Below are positions 16,170-24,155 of a stretch of DNA of 64,000 nt, in pieces. The notes under the pieces were generated by a model. That model saw only the letters and a list, made by a program, of their open reading frames with translations, did not search any database and was not told where the DNA came from. Source of the stretch: Pseudoramibacter porci (GTDB taxonomy: Bacteria; Bacillota; Clostridia; Eubacteriales; Eubacteriaceae); NCBI RefSeq assembly GCF_009696145.1, contig NZ_VUMO01000005.1, forward strand, positions 62,001 through 126,000, in the 5' to 3' direction. Made by a program: the position numbers and the translations under genes. Every line of letters begins with the position of its first letter. Within the stretch, counting starts at the first letter, position 1.

Positions 16170-17003
16170 CTACTCGATGCCCAGCTTCTTCCTCATCGCC
16201 TTCCGCATTTCCAGACCGTTCTCGCGGCGGCGGTTCGTTCCTTTGAACTCGATGGGAAAGCACCGCTCCAAGATGCGGTCGAATACGCGGCACCAAGGGT
16301 CCTCGCTCCTCGCATGGGAGATTCGATTCAGCGTAAAGTTCGTGGTAATCACCATCGGCTTCCCGTTCTTATAACGGCCATCGACAACCGTGAACACGTG
16401 CTCCATCATGTACTCCGTGCAGCGCTGCGTGCCGAGGTCTTCAATGAGCAGCAGGTCCGTGCCCAGAATCCGGTCGAGATTTCTTCTCCGGTCCTCGAAG
16501 GACGATTCCATGGTGGACACGATGTAACCGATATCCGTCTGCAACGCGCTAAACCCGAGGTCGATGACAGCGTTGGCGATGCAGGAGGACATGAACGACT
16601 TGCCGGTCCCCACGTCTCCCCAGAGCAGAAGGCCGTTCGGGTCCTGCCTGTCGAAGGTCGCAGCAAATCTCTGGCAGGCAGATGACTGAAACGGGTTGCG
16701 CCCATCGTCCTTCTGGAAGGTGCAGACCTTGTAGAACCCGCTGTTCGGGAAACATTCGTTGCGAAGCCGCTCCGCCCTCTCGGCGAGGGCCTTCCGCTTC
16801 TCCTGCTCCTCCCGCTCCCGCTCCCTCCTTTTCTCGCAGTCGCAGAGAACATGGACAATGTGTCCTTCCTTTTCATCAAAAATCGGGGGAAGGCGCATTT
16901 CCTTCGGCTTCCCGCAGACCCCGCAGATGAGGATGCCGTCCTCGTTCCGAAAATCCGCCCTGCCGGCTGCACCGGCAGCCGTTCCTTCCTTCTCAGTTCC
17001 CAT
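16170..17003 (-). CDS. DnaC/IstB-like ATPase, helicase loader
   Basis: A 277-aa AAA+ protein. An N-terminal CxxC...CxC zinc-like cluster (ICGVCGKPKE, VLCDCEKR) is followed by a charged coiled coil. Walker A is GDVGTGKS and Walker B LLLIEDLG, with a sensor region MVITTNFTLNRI. It probably loads the replicative helicase for element replication. I start at ATG 17003 after AAAGGAC, which is the repeated GCAGAAAGGA-type box. It lies downstream of the replisome-organizer gene, a usual pairing in Firmicute ICEs. Confidence 0.9.
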   Translation of the reverse strand: MGTEKEGTAAGAAGRADFRNEDGILICGVCGKPKEMRLPPIFDEKEGHIVHVLCDCEKRREREREEQEKRKALAERAERLRNECFPNSGFYKVCTFQKDDGRNPFQSSACQRFAATFDRQDPNGLLLWGDVGTGKSFMSSCIANAVIDLGFSALQTDIGYIVSTMESSFEDRRRNLDRILGTDLLLIEDLGTQRCTEYMMEHVFTVVDGRYKNGKPMVITTNFTLNRISHARSEDPWCRVFDRILERCFPIEFKGTNRRRENGLEMRKAMRKKLGIE

Positions 17004-17145
17004 ACCTGCTGTCCTTTCTGCCACATCGCCCGACAAGACGCTCAGAGCCGTTCTGTGGGGTTAACCGCCCACGCCATGTGTTTCCCCTCATGTGGGGGAG
17101 AAACAGGGCGTCAAATGCGTCCTGACAGGCTCCTGCGGGGTTCTT

Positions 17146-18132
17146 TTAATAAAGGTCCTCTTCAAGCATCTGCACCGCCTGCTCCCGGCTGCACCCGTAC
17201 CTGCGCATAATCTCCTCGGGAGTCGGAACACGCGAAGCGGGGGTCCTGCCACCAGACGGCAGGGATGCACGGGCCGGCTTCTCATGCAGATTCCACGTCT
17301 CCGCCAGCTTCTTCCAGTCATCCACCGGCCTGCCGTTCTTAGTGACCCAGCCGCGCTTTTCGTTGACCTCAAAGAACCTCCGCGCATCCACGGAGAGTCC
17401 GTGTGAGTGAAAGTACTCCTGAACCTCTTCCAGAGATGGAGCCGTCCTTACAGCTGTAGATGGAGATAGATGTTCTTTTTCTTCATCTTCATCTACATCT
17501 GTATGCGTGACGGGAGCGTGACTAACGCGTATGTCACGCGTGACACCCCTCTGAGCTGGGGAAATGCTGCCTGTCTCCATCTTTCCTCCACAATTTGCTG
17601 CACACGACTCCACTATTTCTTCATGCCCTGCCTTCATCGTTTCTTCACTGTCCGCCGGGTTCGGTTGGGTCTCCCCAAGGAGCAGCTCGCCTTCGTCGTT
17701 TCGGGGAAGCCCCTGCCCAATCATCAGCTCGCCGCCCATAAGCTGCTCGCGCTGCTTCTCTCGGAAGCGGCGCTGCCGCTCGCGGTCGGCGGCCTTCTTC
17801 CGGTCCATCGCTTCGATGTTCTGGTGCTTTTCCCAGTTCGGCATCGTGATGGTGTCGTTGATGATTTCAATCATGCCGTACTGCTCGAAGGTGGCGAGCG
17901 CAAGGCGGATGGTGTTCAGCGGCCGGCGGAATATCGCAGCCAGCATCTCGTCCGTGTAGGGAATCCGGTCGTTCATGAGAAAGATGCCGTCGGTGCAGTG
18001 CTTTCCAGCAAGGCAGAGGAGCTTGAACCAGATGACGAGTATCGAGTCGTGCTCTGGAAGGGTTTCAATGAGCAGTATCTTCTCGTCATCAAAGATATTG
18101 GTCGAAAGCTTTATCCATTTCATGCCAGCCAT
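17146..18132 (-). CDS. Phage replisome organizer-like replication protein
   Basis: A 328-aa protein. The N-terminal ~115 residues (MKWIKLSTNIFDDEKI, LAAIFRRPLNTIRLALATFEQYGMIEI) match the replisome-organizer N-terminal domain. A basic helix (KKAADRERQRRFREKQR) and a flexible acidic middle follow. The C-terminus (EEIMRRYGCSREQAVQMLEEDL) looks like a helicase-loader contact. It probably starts element replication. GCAGAAAGGAC precedes the ATG by seven bases. Confidence 0.85.
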   Translation of the reverse strand: MAGMKWIKLSTNIFDDEKILLIETLPEHDSILVIWFKLLCLAGKHCTDGIFLMNDRIPYTDEMLAAIFRRPLNTIRLALATFEQYGMIEIINDTITMPNWEKHQNIEAMDRKKAADRERQRRFREKQREQLMGGELMIGQGLPRNDEGELLLGETQPNPADSEETMKAGHEEIVESCAANCGGKMETGSISPAQRGVTRDIRVSHAPVTHTDVDEDEEKEHLSPSTAVRTAPSLEEVQEYFHSHGLSVDARRFFEVNEKRGWVTKNGRPVDDWKKLAETWNLHEKPARASLPSGGRTPASRVPTPEEIMRRYGCSREQAVQMLEEDLY

Positions 18133-18383
18133 CTCGTTTGTCCTTTCTGCTAGATGCGGGGCAATCTATCGTGCTTGTATGCTACTTTACTAGGTTGCTA
18201 CTATACTATCTTTCTACACGCAAACCGGGCATGGTTTCCAGTTCACAGTTCCTTCATCGCCCATAAGTGACACGTGAAAAGCGTCCTCCGTGCCAGCCAG
18301 GACGAAAACTTGCGTCTGTGAAGACGGTGCGTTATAGTAGGCAGCGTCCTTTCTGCTTGGAACTGTGTTCCGGGGCAGACAAG

Positions 18384-18412
18384 AAAAGGCCAGCCTTCCC
18401 GGCTGGCCTTTT
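18384..18412 (-). terminator. Bidirectional terminator in the replication region
   Basis: Perfect 12-bp arms AAAAGGCCAGCC / GGCTGGCCTTTT with a 5-nt loop. It ends the transcript of the coiled-coil gene at 18443. The rest of 18133-18442 is AT-rich with TAGTA/TGCTACT repeats, perhaps the promoter of the replication operon; I see no gene there. Confidence 0.8.
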
Positions 18413-18442
18413 CACGTTGCGTCTGTTTTCCCCATACGAAAC

Positions 18443-18802
18443 CTATTGCAAATCTGACGCCCCGTCTCCCATGCCCGCCTTCCTGCCGACAGGCGGTTTT
18501 TTGCGGAAGGCATCGCAGCGCTTCTTCGCATCCTCCGGCGTGGACTCCGAAAGGACAACCGGCGGCTGACTTCCGCCGATGGCTTCCTCTAGCCAAGCCT
18601 GAAACAGCTCAAGGTTAAGCTCCTGCCATCCGCATCCGACCGCCTGCACCACAATTTCCCCGATGGTGTTCTGGAAGGCCGTCTTCCACTTTCTCTCCCT
18701 CTCCCGCTCCTTTCGGAGAAGGGCTTTCCTGCGGGCTTCGAGCCGAACGATTTCATCCTTCTTCTTTTCTATCTTCTCGTCGTAATCAGAAATTGTGGCC
18801 AT
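18443..18802 (-). CDS. Small coiled-coil protein of the element, unknown
   Basis: 119 aa, not recognised. Residues 1-45 are a strongly charged helix (ISDYDEKIEKKKDEIVRLEARR then KERERERKWK) that could bind DNA or form a coiled coil. The C-terminus is disordered-looking. It starts at ATG 18802 after GAAAGGA. Similar small coiled-coil proteins accompany mobilization genes, but no function can be assigned. Confidence 0.65.
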   Translation of the reverse strand: MATISDYDEKIEKKKDEIVRLEARRKALLRKERERERKWKTAFQNTIGEIVVQAVGCGWQELNLELFQAWLEEAIGGSQPPVVLSESTPEDAKKRCDAFRKKPPVGRKAGMGDGASDLQ

Positions 18803-19076
18803 AAGAATCCTTTCTCTCATCCGGAGCCACCTGCTATTTTGCCATTGACGCCCGCAGTTTCCAACCCTTCCGACGGCCTTCGAGTTTTGTTTGGAACTCT
18901 ACGGCCATCGAAAGCATTGAAAACTGCTTCAAGCGGCGGACAGTCCTTCTCCTCGGCAGGAACCTCTTGGCGGGCGTGTAGAGGATGTGGATGTTACTGC
19001 CTTTCTATTTTACAAGAATGGTAGTTTGCTATATTTGTAGTATGGAAGTATGGCAAGCGGCTGATAGGAGACATGA

Positions 19077-19325
19077 ATGGCACGCTACGTCTACACTCGC
19101 GAGGTTTCTGGCATGGAAGGCAGGTCCGTGATGGATGGCTACCTTGAGTCCACTCCCGAAGAGGACCGGATGGACATGGCCGGAGACCAGATAATGGTCG
19201 GCTTCACCGGGAATGGCTATCTTGCGTTCTGGAAGCGTTGCAGAGAACAGGAACTCCATCTGGCGTGGAGCCGAGCCCGTTCGGTCATCACCGACACCTA
19301 CACCGGCGAGGAAAAGGTCTGGTAG
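19077..19325 (+). CDS. Hypothetical protein at the start of the rightward arm
   Basis: 82 aa, not recognised. It has an aromatic-rich compact sequence (MARYVYTREVSGMEG, DQIMVGFTGNGYLAFWKR). TAGGAG lies about 8 bases before the ATG. Being first in the rightward set that includes parA, it might be regulatory. The minus-strand frame over the same bases looks like a shadow. Confidence 0.5.
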   Translation: MARYVYTREVSGMEGRSVMDGYLESTPEEDRMDMAGDQIMVGFTGNGYLAFWKRCREQELHLAWSRARSVITDTYTGEEKVW

Positions 19326-19360
19326 CGGAAGGACGCTGAGGGCGGCAAGGGAGACTGACT

Positions 19361-19444
19361 ATGGAAAACGACCGGGCAACCAACGCGGTTAAGGCAAGGG
19401 GCGGGTGCCCGGTGCTGGCCGCCGGGCCAGATTCAGCCGCGTAA
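19361..19444 (+). CDS. Possible 27-aa leader peptide upstream of parA
   Basis: ATG 19361 follows GGGAG and opens a 27-codon frame (MENDRATNAVKARGG..) ending 41 bp before parA. It could be a translational leader. Weak evidence. Confidence 0.25.
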   Translation: MENDRATNAVKARGGCPVLAAGPDSAA

Positions 19445-19485
19445 CATTTCAAGAATTTGCCTTCGGGCGGAAAGGACGAACACAG

Positions 19486-20058
19486 ATGTTCACGATTCTG
19501 TTTCTGAACCAGAAGGGCGGCGTCGGGAAAACCACCATCGCCGACGAGCTTGCTTTTGCGCTTGAGCGCCGGGGCAGGACCGTGGCGTTCGTCTCCACCG
19601 ACCCGCAGGGAGGAAGCGTACACGAAGCTTGTCTGGAACCGGAGCAGGCAGAACAGTGCGACTTCCAAGTAGTAGATACCGCCGGAGTCCTCAAGGACGG
19701 AATTCGCGAATGGTGCCGCGATGCGGACCTCATCCTAATTCCGATGCTTCCGAGCACGCGGGACATGGAACCAACCATGCGGACCTACGAGCTGGCGAGG
19801 GAATCCGGAACACAGGCGGGCATCTTCCTTTTGATAAACAATTTCTATGTCTTCGGAAGCCTTGACCGCGAGCTGGTGGCGTATCTGGAAGAGGAAGGCA
19901 TTCCGGTCCTCGCCAAGATTCCACGTGCCGCAGCCCTGTCCCGGGCGGCGGCAGCCGGAAAGTCCGTAGCAGAGTACAACAAACGCTGTCACGCCATCCC
20001 CGCACTGGAAGAGCTGGCGGACAAGGTAACGAAGGAAGCGGAGAAGCATCATGAGTAA
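19486..20058 (+). CDS. parA: ParA-family partition ATPase
   Basis: A 190-aa deviant-Walker ATPase. MFTILFLNQKGGVGKTTIADELA gives the Walker A', FVSTDPQGG the switch region and LILIPMLPSTRDMEP the B region. It resembles short ParA/CobQ-like proteins of plasmids and ICEs that position replicating circles. The ATG follows AAAGGAC. An 8-bp overlap with the next ribbon-helix-helix gene makes a parA-parB-like pair, suggesting that the excised form is maintained as a plasmid-like circle. Confidence 0.92.
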   Translation: MFTILFLNQKGGVGKTTIADELAFALERRGRTVAFVSTDPQGGSVHEACLEPEQAEQCDFQVVDTAGVLKDGIREWCRDADLILIPMLPSTRDMEPTMRTYELARESGTQAGIFLLINNFYVFGSLDRELVAYLEEEGIPVLAKIPRAAALSRAAAAGKSVAEYNKRCHAIPALEELADKVTKEAEKHHE

Positions 20059-20272
20059 TGCATTTATGGCATCAGCCGAAAAATCCAAGCGCGAGCAGGA
20101 GAAAATCAGAAACCGTGGAGAGCGCGGCAGGTCAGACGGAAAGGAAGAAATGAAGGTTCTCAACATCCGCATCCCTGCCGACCTCCATTACAAGGCGAGC
20201 CTGCACCGCCTTGAGACCGGCGAGAGCATGACCCAGCTCATCACCCGTCTGTTGAAAAGGGAACTGGGCTAA
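20051..20272 (+). CDS. Ribbon-helix-helix DNA-binding protein, ParB-like partner
   Basis: A 73-aa protein with a basic N-terminal tail and an RHH fold (MKVLNIRIPADLHYKASLHRLETGESMTQLITRLLKREL). It overlaps parA by 8 bp. It probably serves as centromere-binding protein and autoregulator; the palindromes just downstream are candidate sites. Confidence 0.85.
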   Translation: MSNAFMASAEKSKREQEKIRNRGERGRSDGKEEMKVLNIRIPADLHYKASLHRLETGESMTQLITRLLKRELG

Positions 20273-20300
20273 AGGCTTCGCGCAGAGAGCAGACCCAAGA

Positions 20301-20332
20301 AAAGGCCGGAGCAAACAAAGCGCCCGGCCTTT
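20301..20332 (+). terminator. Terminator after the partition genes
   Basis: AAAGGCCGG (20301-20309) pairs with CCGGCCTTT (20324-20332), followed by TC. It lies 29 bp past the RHH stop. Confidence 0.75.
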
Positions 20333-20336
20333 TCTG

Positions 20337-20681
20337 GTTTCCGGCGCTACCGGAAACCCCGCATAAGGGAGGGAGGAAAACGGTGCGGCGGCACACCGTT
20401 TTCCTCCCTCCCTTATGCTCTCGCACTGATAGAATATCAGTGCTCACCAGCTGCGCTGCTCTTCGAGTTGCAAGATGTAGGAAGCGTGGCCACAAACTCC
20501 ACTAAAGTGGAGTTTTGTCCTCCCTTCCATCTTGCTCGCGGAGTGCTTTAGGAGCCTTCCGTGAGTGAAAAGAAACCGCCGATTTTCCGTGGCGGAAAAT
20601 TCCGGAGTCGGCATTCTGCCCCTCCGGTTTCGTTCATCTAGTAAACGGCGGCGGCACCGTTTGGAAAGTAAGGAGAAGCGA
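20337..20681 (+). other. oriT: Candidate origin of transfer with a dense hairpin array
   Basis: No gene is seen here. Successive perfect inverted repeats lie at 20337-20357 (8-bp arms), 20361-20418 (25-bp arms), 20423-20443 (9-bp arms, 3-nt loop), 20494-20515 (10-bp arms) and 20582-20600 (8-bp arms), then a small hairpin at 20643-20662. Its position directly before mobC and the relaxase gene is where oriT normally sits. The nic site cannot be named from sequence alone. Confidence 0.6.
20361..20418. repeat. Long perfect inverted repeat, 25-bp arms
   Basis: Arms 20361-20385 and 20394-20418 are exact reverse complements around the 8-nt loop CGGCGGCA (20386-20393). The arms contain AAGGGAGGGAGG and AAAACGGTG. 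The same loop recurs in the smaller hairpin AAACGG/CCGTTT at 20643-20662. Confidence 0.9.
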
Positions 20682-21089
20682 TTGGAGAACAGAAAGATAT
20701 GGCTGAAGGTTCGCGTGACGGAGAAGGAACGAAAAACCATCAAGCGCAAAGCGAGAAAAGCGGGGATGACGGCATCCGATTACGTGCGTCATTCACTCAT
20801 CCACTCGCGGGACGGGACGATAAACGTCATCGACACCACGCCACTCAGGGATGCCGTTTTCGAGTTGACAAAGCAGGGCGTCAACCTGAACCAGTTTATG
20901 AAGTTCCTCAACACCTACGGGGTAAAGGCCTTCGATGCCGAGCGCGCAGAACAAGTATTGAGCCGGGAGTGCGATTTGCTTCTTGCCGTAGAAGACGCAC
21001 TCTCCGCCTTGCTGCGGGAAGCCGAGAAGGGCAACGTATTTATCATGAAAGAAGACGGCGCAATTCCGGCGGAGAAGGATTTCCAGTGA
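20682..21089 (+). CDS. mobC: MobC-like relaxosome accessory protein
   Basis: A 135-aa protein. An N-terminal ribbon-helix-helix (WLKVRVTEKERKTIKRKARKAGMTASDYVRHSLI) leads into the MobC domain (AVFELTKQGVNLNQFMKFLN). It helps the relaxase bind and melt oriT. I choose TTG 20682, which has AAGGAG six bases upstream. The frame is open back to GTG 20565, but that extension is low-complexity and runs through a hairpin. The relaxase follows 35 bp later. Confidence 0.88.
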   Translation: MENRKIWLKVRVTEKERKTIKRKARKAGMTASDYVRHSLIHSRDGTINVIDTTPLRDAVFELTKQGVNLNQFMKFLNTYGVKAFDAERAEQVLSRECDLLLAVEDALSALLREAEKGNVFIMKEDGAIPAEKDFQ

Positions 21090-21124
21090 GAGAACCCGGC
21101 TCTTGCAGAAAGGGGGTTTTGCCG

Positions 21125-22378
21125 TTGACCATCATCAAACAGACCAGCGTTTCCAGCGGCCGCCATCAGAAGAACCTGCGCAACTACATCAACAACGACA
21201 AGAAGGTTCTGCTGCGGGACAGCCAGAACATGGACCTCTGCCCGGACCTGAAACGCTGGGCGTGGTTCATGGACAAAACGCGGGAGAGCTTCGGTCACAA
21301 CAAGGCATCACGGAAAGGCAAAGACGGAAAGACCGCCAAGAACACGATTCTCTATCACCAGATACTCGGCTTCAATCCCGACGAATGCGACCTCAACGGC
21401 GGAACCCTCCGCCCCGAGGACTGCATGCGGTACGCAAAGGAGTACATCTCCACCTACTATCCGCACCAGCAGGTGGTCATGGCCCTTCACAACGAGTTTT
21501 GCAAGGCGGACGGGACGCACCGCTACGCCGTCCACATGGTCATCAACCGCAGCGACCTGTCAACCGGAAACCGCCTGAACGAGGGACGCGGGGCGGATGC
21601 AAAGCGGGCGCGCGCAAAGCGGATTCGGTCAATGGATGGGGCGTGGAATCTACGGCAGGTGGAGGAGGGTGCAAAGAACTCTACCGTCCACGCAAAGCAG
21701 CCATCCAAAGTCGAGCGGGCAATCGCCGCACGCGGCGGTTCCTCCTACAAGACGAACCTGCGCGAACTGTGCCGTCTCGCCGCCACGAAGGCGGAAAGCA
21801 TCTACGAGTACCGCGAGCAGCTGGAATCATGGGGCGTCGATACGCAGTTCCGGAACGGAAGGCTGTACGCAACCGACCGGGACAACGCCCGCTACTCCTT
21901 CTCGATAAAAAAACTCGATGCCCTGCTGGACGAGACGGGGCTTCAAGCAGCCTTCCGCAGCAACCTCGCGAAGGATATACGAGGGAGGGGAGCCAGCGCG
22001 GCAAATACGGCGCGGCAGAAGCAGGAAGCGCAGGCGCATGTCCAGAACCTCACGAAGCAGTATCTCGGCGAGATACGGCAGGCGTATCAGGAGTACCGCA
22101 GGGAGGTCCATGCCATGAAGGGCCGGACCTTGGAGGAAATTCCGAAGCTCAGGCTCAGGCGTCCGCCGGAGGATATCGCAAACGACAGCGAGGTTCGCAG
22201 AGACCTGCTTGCCTACTGGCGTGGAGCGGACGAGCTGAGGGCTGAAATGGCAGCCGATACCCCTGTGCGGAAGTCTCAGACAGGGCGCTCCCGTGGCGGT
22301 AGCGGACAGGTGGAACAGGGAAGGCAGCGTGGAGGTGCCGCCCGTGACGCCGGGCACAGAAACGACGAGCGAGGATAA
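21125..22378 (+). CDS. Relaxase / mobilization nuclease
   Basis: A 417-aa relaxase. The N-terminal nuclease domain (about 1-160) has a putative catalytic Tyr in LRNYINND and the metal-histidine region VVMALHNEFCKADGTHRYAVHMVINRSD. The C-terminal half is helical and charged. It should nick oriT and lead the strand through the VirD4/VirB4 system. The start is TTG 21125, preceded by AGGGGG. It belongs to the MobP-like relaxase/mobilization family of Firmicute ICEs; the exact MOB class needs a profile search. Confidence 0.87.
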   Translation: MTIIKQTSVSSGRHQKNLRNYINNDKKVLLRDSQNMDLCPDLKRWAWFMDKTRESFGHNKASRKGKDGKTAKNTILYHQILGFNPDECDLNGGTLRPEDCMRYAKEYISTYYPHQQVVMALHNEFCKADGTHRYAVHMVINRSDLSTGNRLNEGRGADAKRARAKRIRSMDGAWNLRQVEEGAKNSTVHAKQPSKVERAIAARGGSSYKTNLRELCRLAATKAESIYEYREQLESWGVDTQFRNGRLYATDRDNARYSFSIKKLDALLDETGLQAAFRSNLAKDIRGRGASAANTARQKQEAQAHVQNLTKQYLGEIRQAYQEYRREVHAMKGRTLEEIPKLRLRRPPEDIANDSEVRRDLLAYWRGADELRAEMAADTPVRKSQTGRSRGGSGQVEQGRQRGGAARDAGHRNDERG

Positions 22379-22386
22379 GGAGCCAC

Positions 22387-22701
22387 ATGGTGTCAAAGAC
22401 CCACAGGACACAAATGCAACGCCTGCGTGAAGCCCACCCGGAGCTGCAACACCTTCCGGACGCCGTACACAGGATAGCCAGAAGGCAGGAAATGCCCCTC
22501 GCCAGCGTCATAGCCGCGAGCGGCATGAGTTCTTCCGGCTTTTATGCCGCAATGAGGAACAGCGAAGACTTCCGCCGTCTTCCGAATCTTGGAACGTTCT
22601 TCTCTCTCGCAGACGCACTGGGTGTTTCTCCGGAAAAACTTCTGTCGGAAATGCGCACGCTGGCCGCCGAGGACAGCGCGCAGAACAAAGCAATCGGTTA
22701 A
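22387..22701 (+). CDS. XRE-like helix-turn-helix regulator
   Basis: A 104-aa protein with a HTH core (MPLASVIAASGMSSSGFYAAMR) and an XRE-like tail (TFFSLADALGVSPEKLLSEM). It lies 8 bp after the relaxase stop in the same operon and probably tunes the mobilization genes. Confidence 0.75.
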   Translation: MVSKTHRTQMQRLREAHPELQHLPDAVHRIARRQEMPLASVIAASGMSSSGFYAAMRNSEDFRRLPNLGTFFSLADALGVSPEKLLSEMRTLAAEDSAQNKAIG

Positions 22702-22711
22702 GGAGGTCAAA

Positions 22712-23230
22712 ATGGCCATGCAGAGCAGGGAAGCGGCAAACGAGCTTTATCAGGAAGGCTTCGCGGACGCTGCGAACGACGAGAACACCCTTGCGGAAGA
22801 GGAGCTGAGCGGCTCCGATATCGTTGGGGCACTCCTGAAGGTGCAGGAGTCTATTGACAGGCAGGCGGAAAAGAACGAACAGACTGCCGAACAGATGCGA
22901 CAGATGCTCAGCCAGATGAGGGATGTGCTGGATGAGGTGCAGCGCATGCGGAACGATGCGGCAGACAGCACCCGTGTCGCACAGCTCGCCGCGTTAAGCG
23001 GCGTCAGCAAGGTGCAGAAGGATGCTGAGGAGCTGACTGTCAAGAGCATCGGTGAGGTAACCGAACGCAACAGGAAATACATCGACACCTTGGTTCTGGA
23101 ATCCCGCCGCCGCATCGAGCGTCTCGGGATGATAACCCTGCCAGACAGGCTGTTCTACTACGGGAAGTGGACGGTCCTGATACTCGCGCTCTGCCTTCTG
23201 GGACACGCCATCTGGCAGATTGTCGCATAA
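22712..23230 (+). CDS. Tail-anchored coiled-coil membrane protein, unknown
   Basis: 172 aa, not recognised. An acidic N-terminus and a long coiled coil (about 45-95, heptads of Q, M, L and E) precede a single C-terminal membrane segment (WTVLILALCLLGHAIWQIV), so it is likely tail-anchored with a cytoplasmic coil. AAGGAGG lies 6 bases before ATG 22712. As the last gene of the mobilization operon it might tether the relaxosome to the membrane; that is inference. Confidence 0.7.
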   Translation: MAMQSREAANELYQEGFADAANDENTLAEEELSGSDIVGALLKVQESIDRQAEKNEQTAEQMRQMLSQMRDVLDEVQRMRNDAADSTRVAQLAALSGVSKVQKDAEELTVKSIGEVTERNRKYIDTLVLESRRRIERLGMITLPDRLFYYGKWTVLILALCLLGHAIWQIVA

Positions 23231-23236
23231 GCTGAA

Positions 23237-23266
23237 AGCGGGCCAGCCCATCCGGACTGGCCCGCT
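23237..23266. terminator. Convergent-gene hairpin terminator
   Basis: AGCGGGCCAG (23237-23246) pairs with CTGGCCCGCT (23257-23266) between the plus-strand mobilization operon and the minus-strand transfer operon. It has no long T run. Confidence 0.6.
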
Positions 23267-23275
23267 ACTATTCCT

Positions 23276-23731
23276 CTATCGCTCGTTTGGATGACGCAGG
23301 TCTTGTTCCTGCCCCCTGCGCTCTTCGAGCGCGTCTGATGCGGCCCGCGCTTCCGACACCTCACCGTAAAGAGAGATGCCCCGCTCTCCCTGCGGGTCCC
23401 TCGGGTTCTCCGGTCCCTTCCGATGGAGGTATTCGAGCACGTCATGCCGCTCGCCTATTTCCGTCAGCGTGGCAGCCTGCGCACACTCGGCGAACCATGG
23501 GAACACCTCATGCAACTCGTCTACTACAACATAAGCTTCCATGTATGACATGGGACTCTCGGACTCATAACCGGAGTATTGTGAATGAGTAAACCCATGC
23601 ATTTCCATGAACCCCTTGATATCCGACCATGCCCTCTTGTAAGCGGATTGTGCGTTGTCGGTGGAAGGGTAGTGCTGCTTCAGCAGCTCCACGTCAAGGT
23701 CAAAGTGAAACTCTTTTCTGCCGTATTCCAT
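23276..23731 (-). CDS. VapD-like (Cas2-related) toxin candidate
   Basis: 151 aa. Residues 5-105 follow the VapD pattern: FHFDLDVELLKQHYP with a β1 Asp, AYKRAWSDIKGFMEMHGFTHSQYSGY, PWFAECAQ and TEIGERHDVLEYL. VapD proteins are ferredoxin-fold ribonucleases related to Cas2. A charged C-terminal tail of about 45 residues is extra. It starts 9 bp after the stop of an unknown 110-aa gene, in the arrangement of a toxin-antitoxin pair. It is the last gene of the leftward transfer arm. Confidence 0.7.
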   Translation of the reverse strand: MEYGRKEFHFDLDVELLKQHYPSTDNAQSAYKRAWSDIKGFMEMHGFTHSQYSGYESESPMSYMEAYVVVDELHEVFPWFAECAQAATLTEIGERHDVLEYLHRKGPENPRDPQGERGISLYGEVSEARAASDALEERRGQEQDLRHPNER

Positions 23732-23740
23732 ACAGTGGCC

Positions 23741-24073
23741 TTACTCGGCACACAGAAGGCGCGGGCGGACCCTGCCGATGACGGCGAGGTAGTCCTCTCC
23801 CTGTGCGTCCCCCTCGAACGTCACCCAGCTCCTCACGTTCTGCATGACCCATTTCTGCTTGGAGAGGTCGCAGACGGCGGGGCACTGCGCGCGGAAGCCG
23901 GAGCGCGCGTCGCGCGCCTGCCACGTTCCGCGCCCGACGCGGACGTTGCCGTAGGGCTCCACGAAGGCCCCCACGCGGTCGTAGAGCTCTTCCGCAGTGG
24001 TCCCGTGCGCAGCGGCCTTTCTCTCGTCGAACTCGATTGTAAAATGCCAAAGAGATGTCTGCAATGTAGCCAT
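23741..24073 (-). CDS. Unknown protein paired with VapD, antitoxin candidate
   Basis: 110 aa, not recognised. It has mixed α/β character (SLWHFTIEFDERKAAAHGTTAEELYDRV, YGNVRVGRGTWQARD) without a clear DNA-binding motif. AAAGGAG precedes the ATG and a TATAAT -10 box lies about 45 bp upstream, so the pair may have its own promoter. Co-transcription with VapD is the only support for an antitoxin role. Confidence 0.6.
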   Translation of the reverse strand: MATLQTSLWHFTIEFDERKAAAHGTTAEELYDRVGAFVEPYGNVRVGRGTWQARDARSGFRAQCPAVCDLSKQKWVMQNVRSWVTFEGDAQGEDYLAVIGRVRPRLLCAE

Positions 24074-24117
24074 CGCTATACTCCTTTCTTACTATCATTC
24101 TTTCTTGCTGTTTTTCT

Positions 24118-24123
24118 ATTATA
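24118..24123 (-). promoter_or_regulatory. -10 box for the VapD pair
   Basis: A perfect TATAAT on the minus strand in a short AT-rich island within GC-rich DNA, about 45 bp before the ATG at 24073. The -35 is weak. Confidence 0.45.
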
Positions 24124-24155
24124 CTATACGCTGCGGAATTTCTCCACGCTTTCTT

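Noticed and set aside
16033-16296. 87-aa minus-strand frame over the terminator after the DnaC-like gene
   Set aside because: It overlaps a hairpin terminator and the end of the DnaC-like gene in another frame, with no family match.
20565-20681. Longer MobC starting at GTG 20565
   Set aside because: It would translate through a hairpin with a low-complexity basic peptide. TTG 20682 has an ideal AAGGAG spacing and starts at the family N-terminus.
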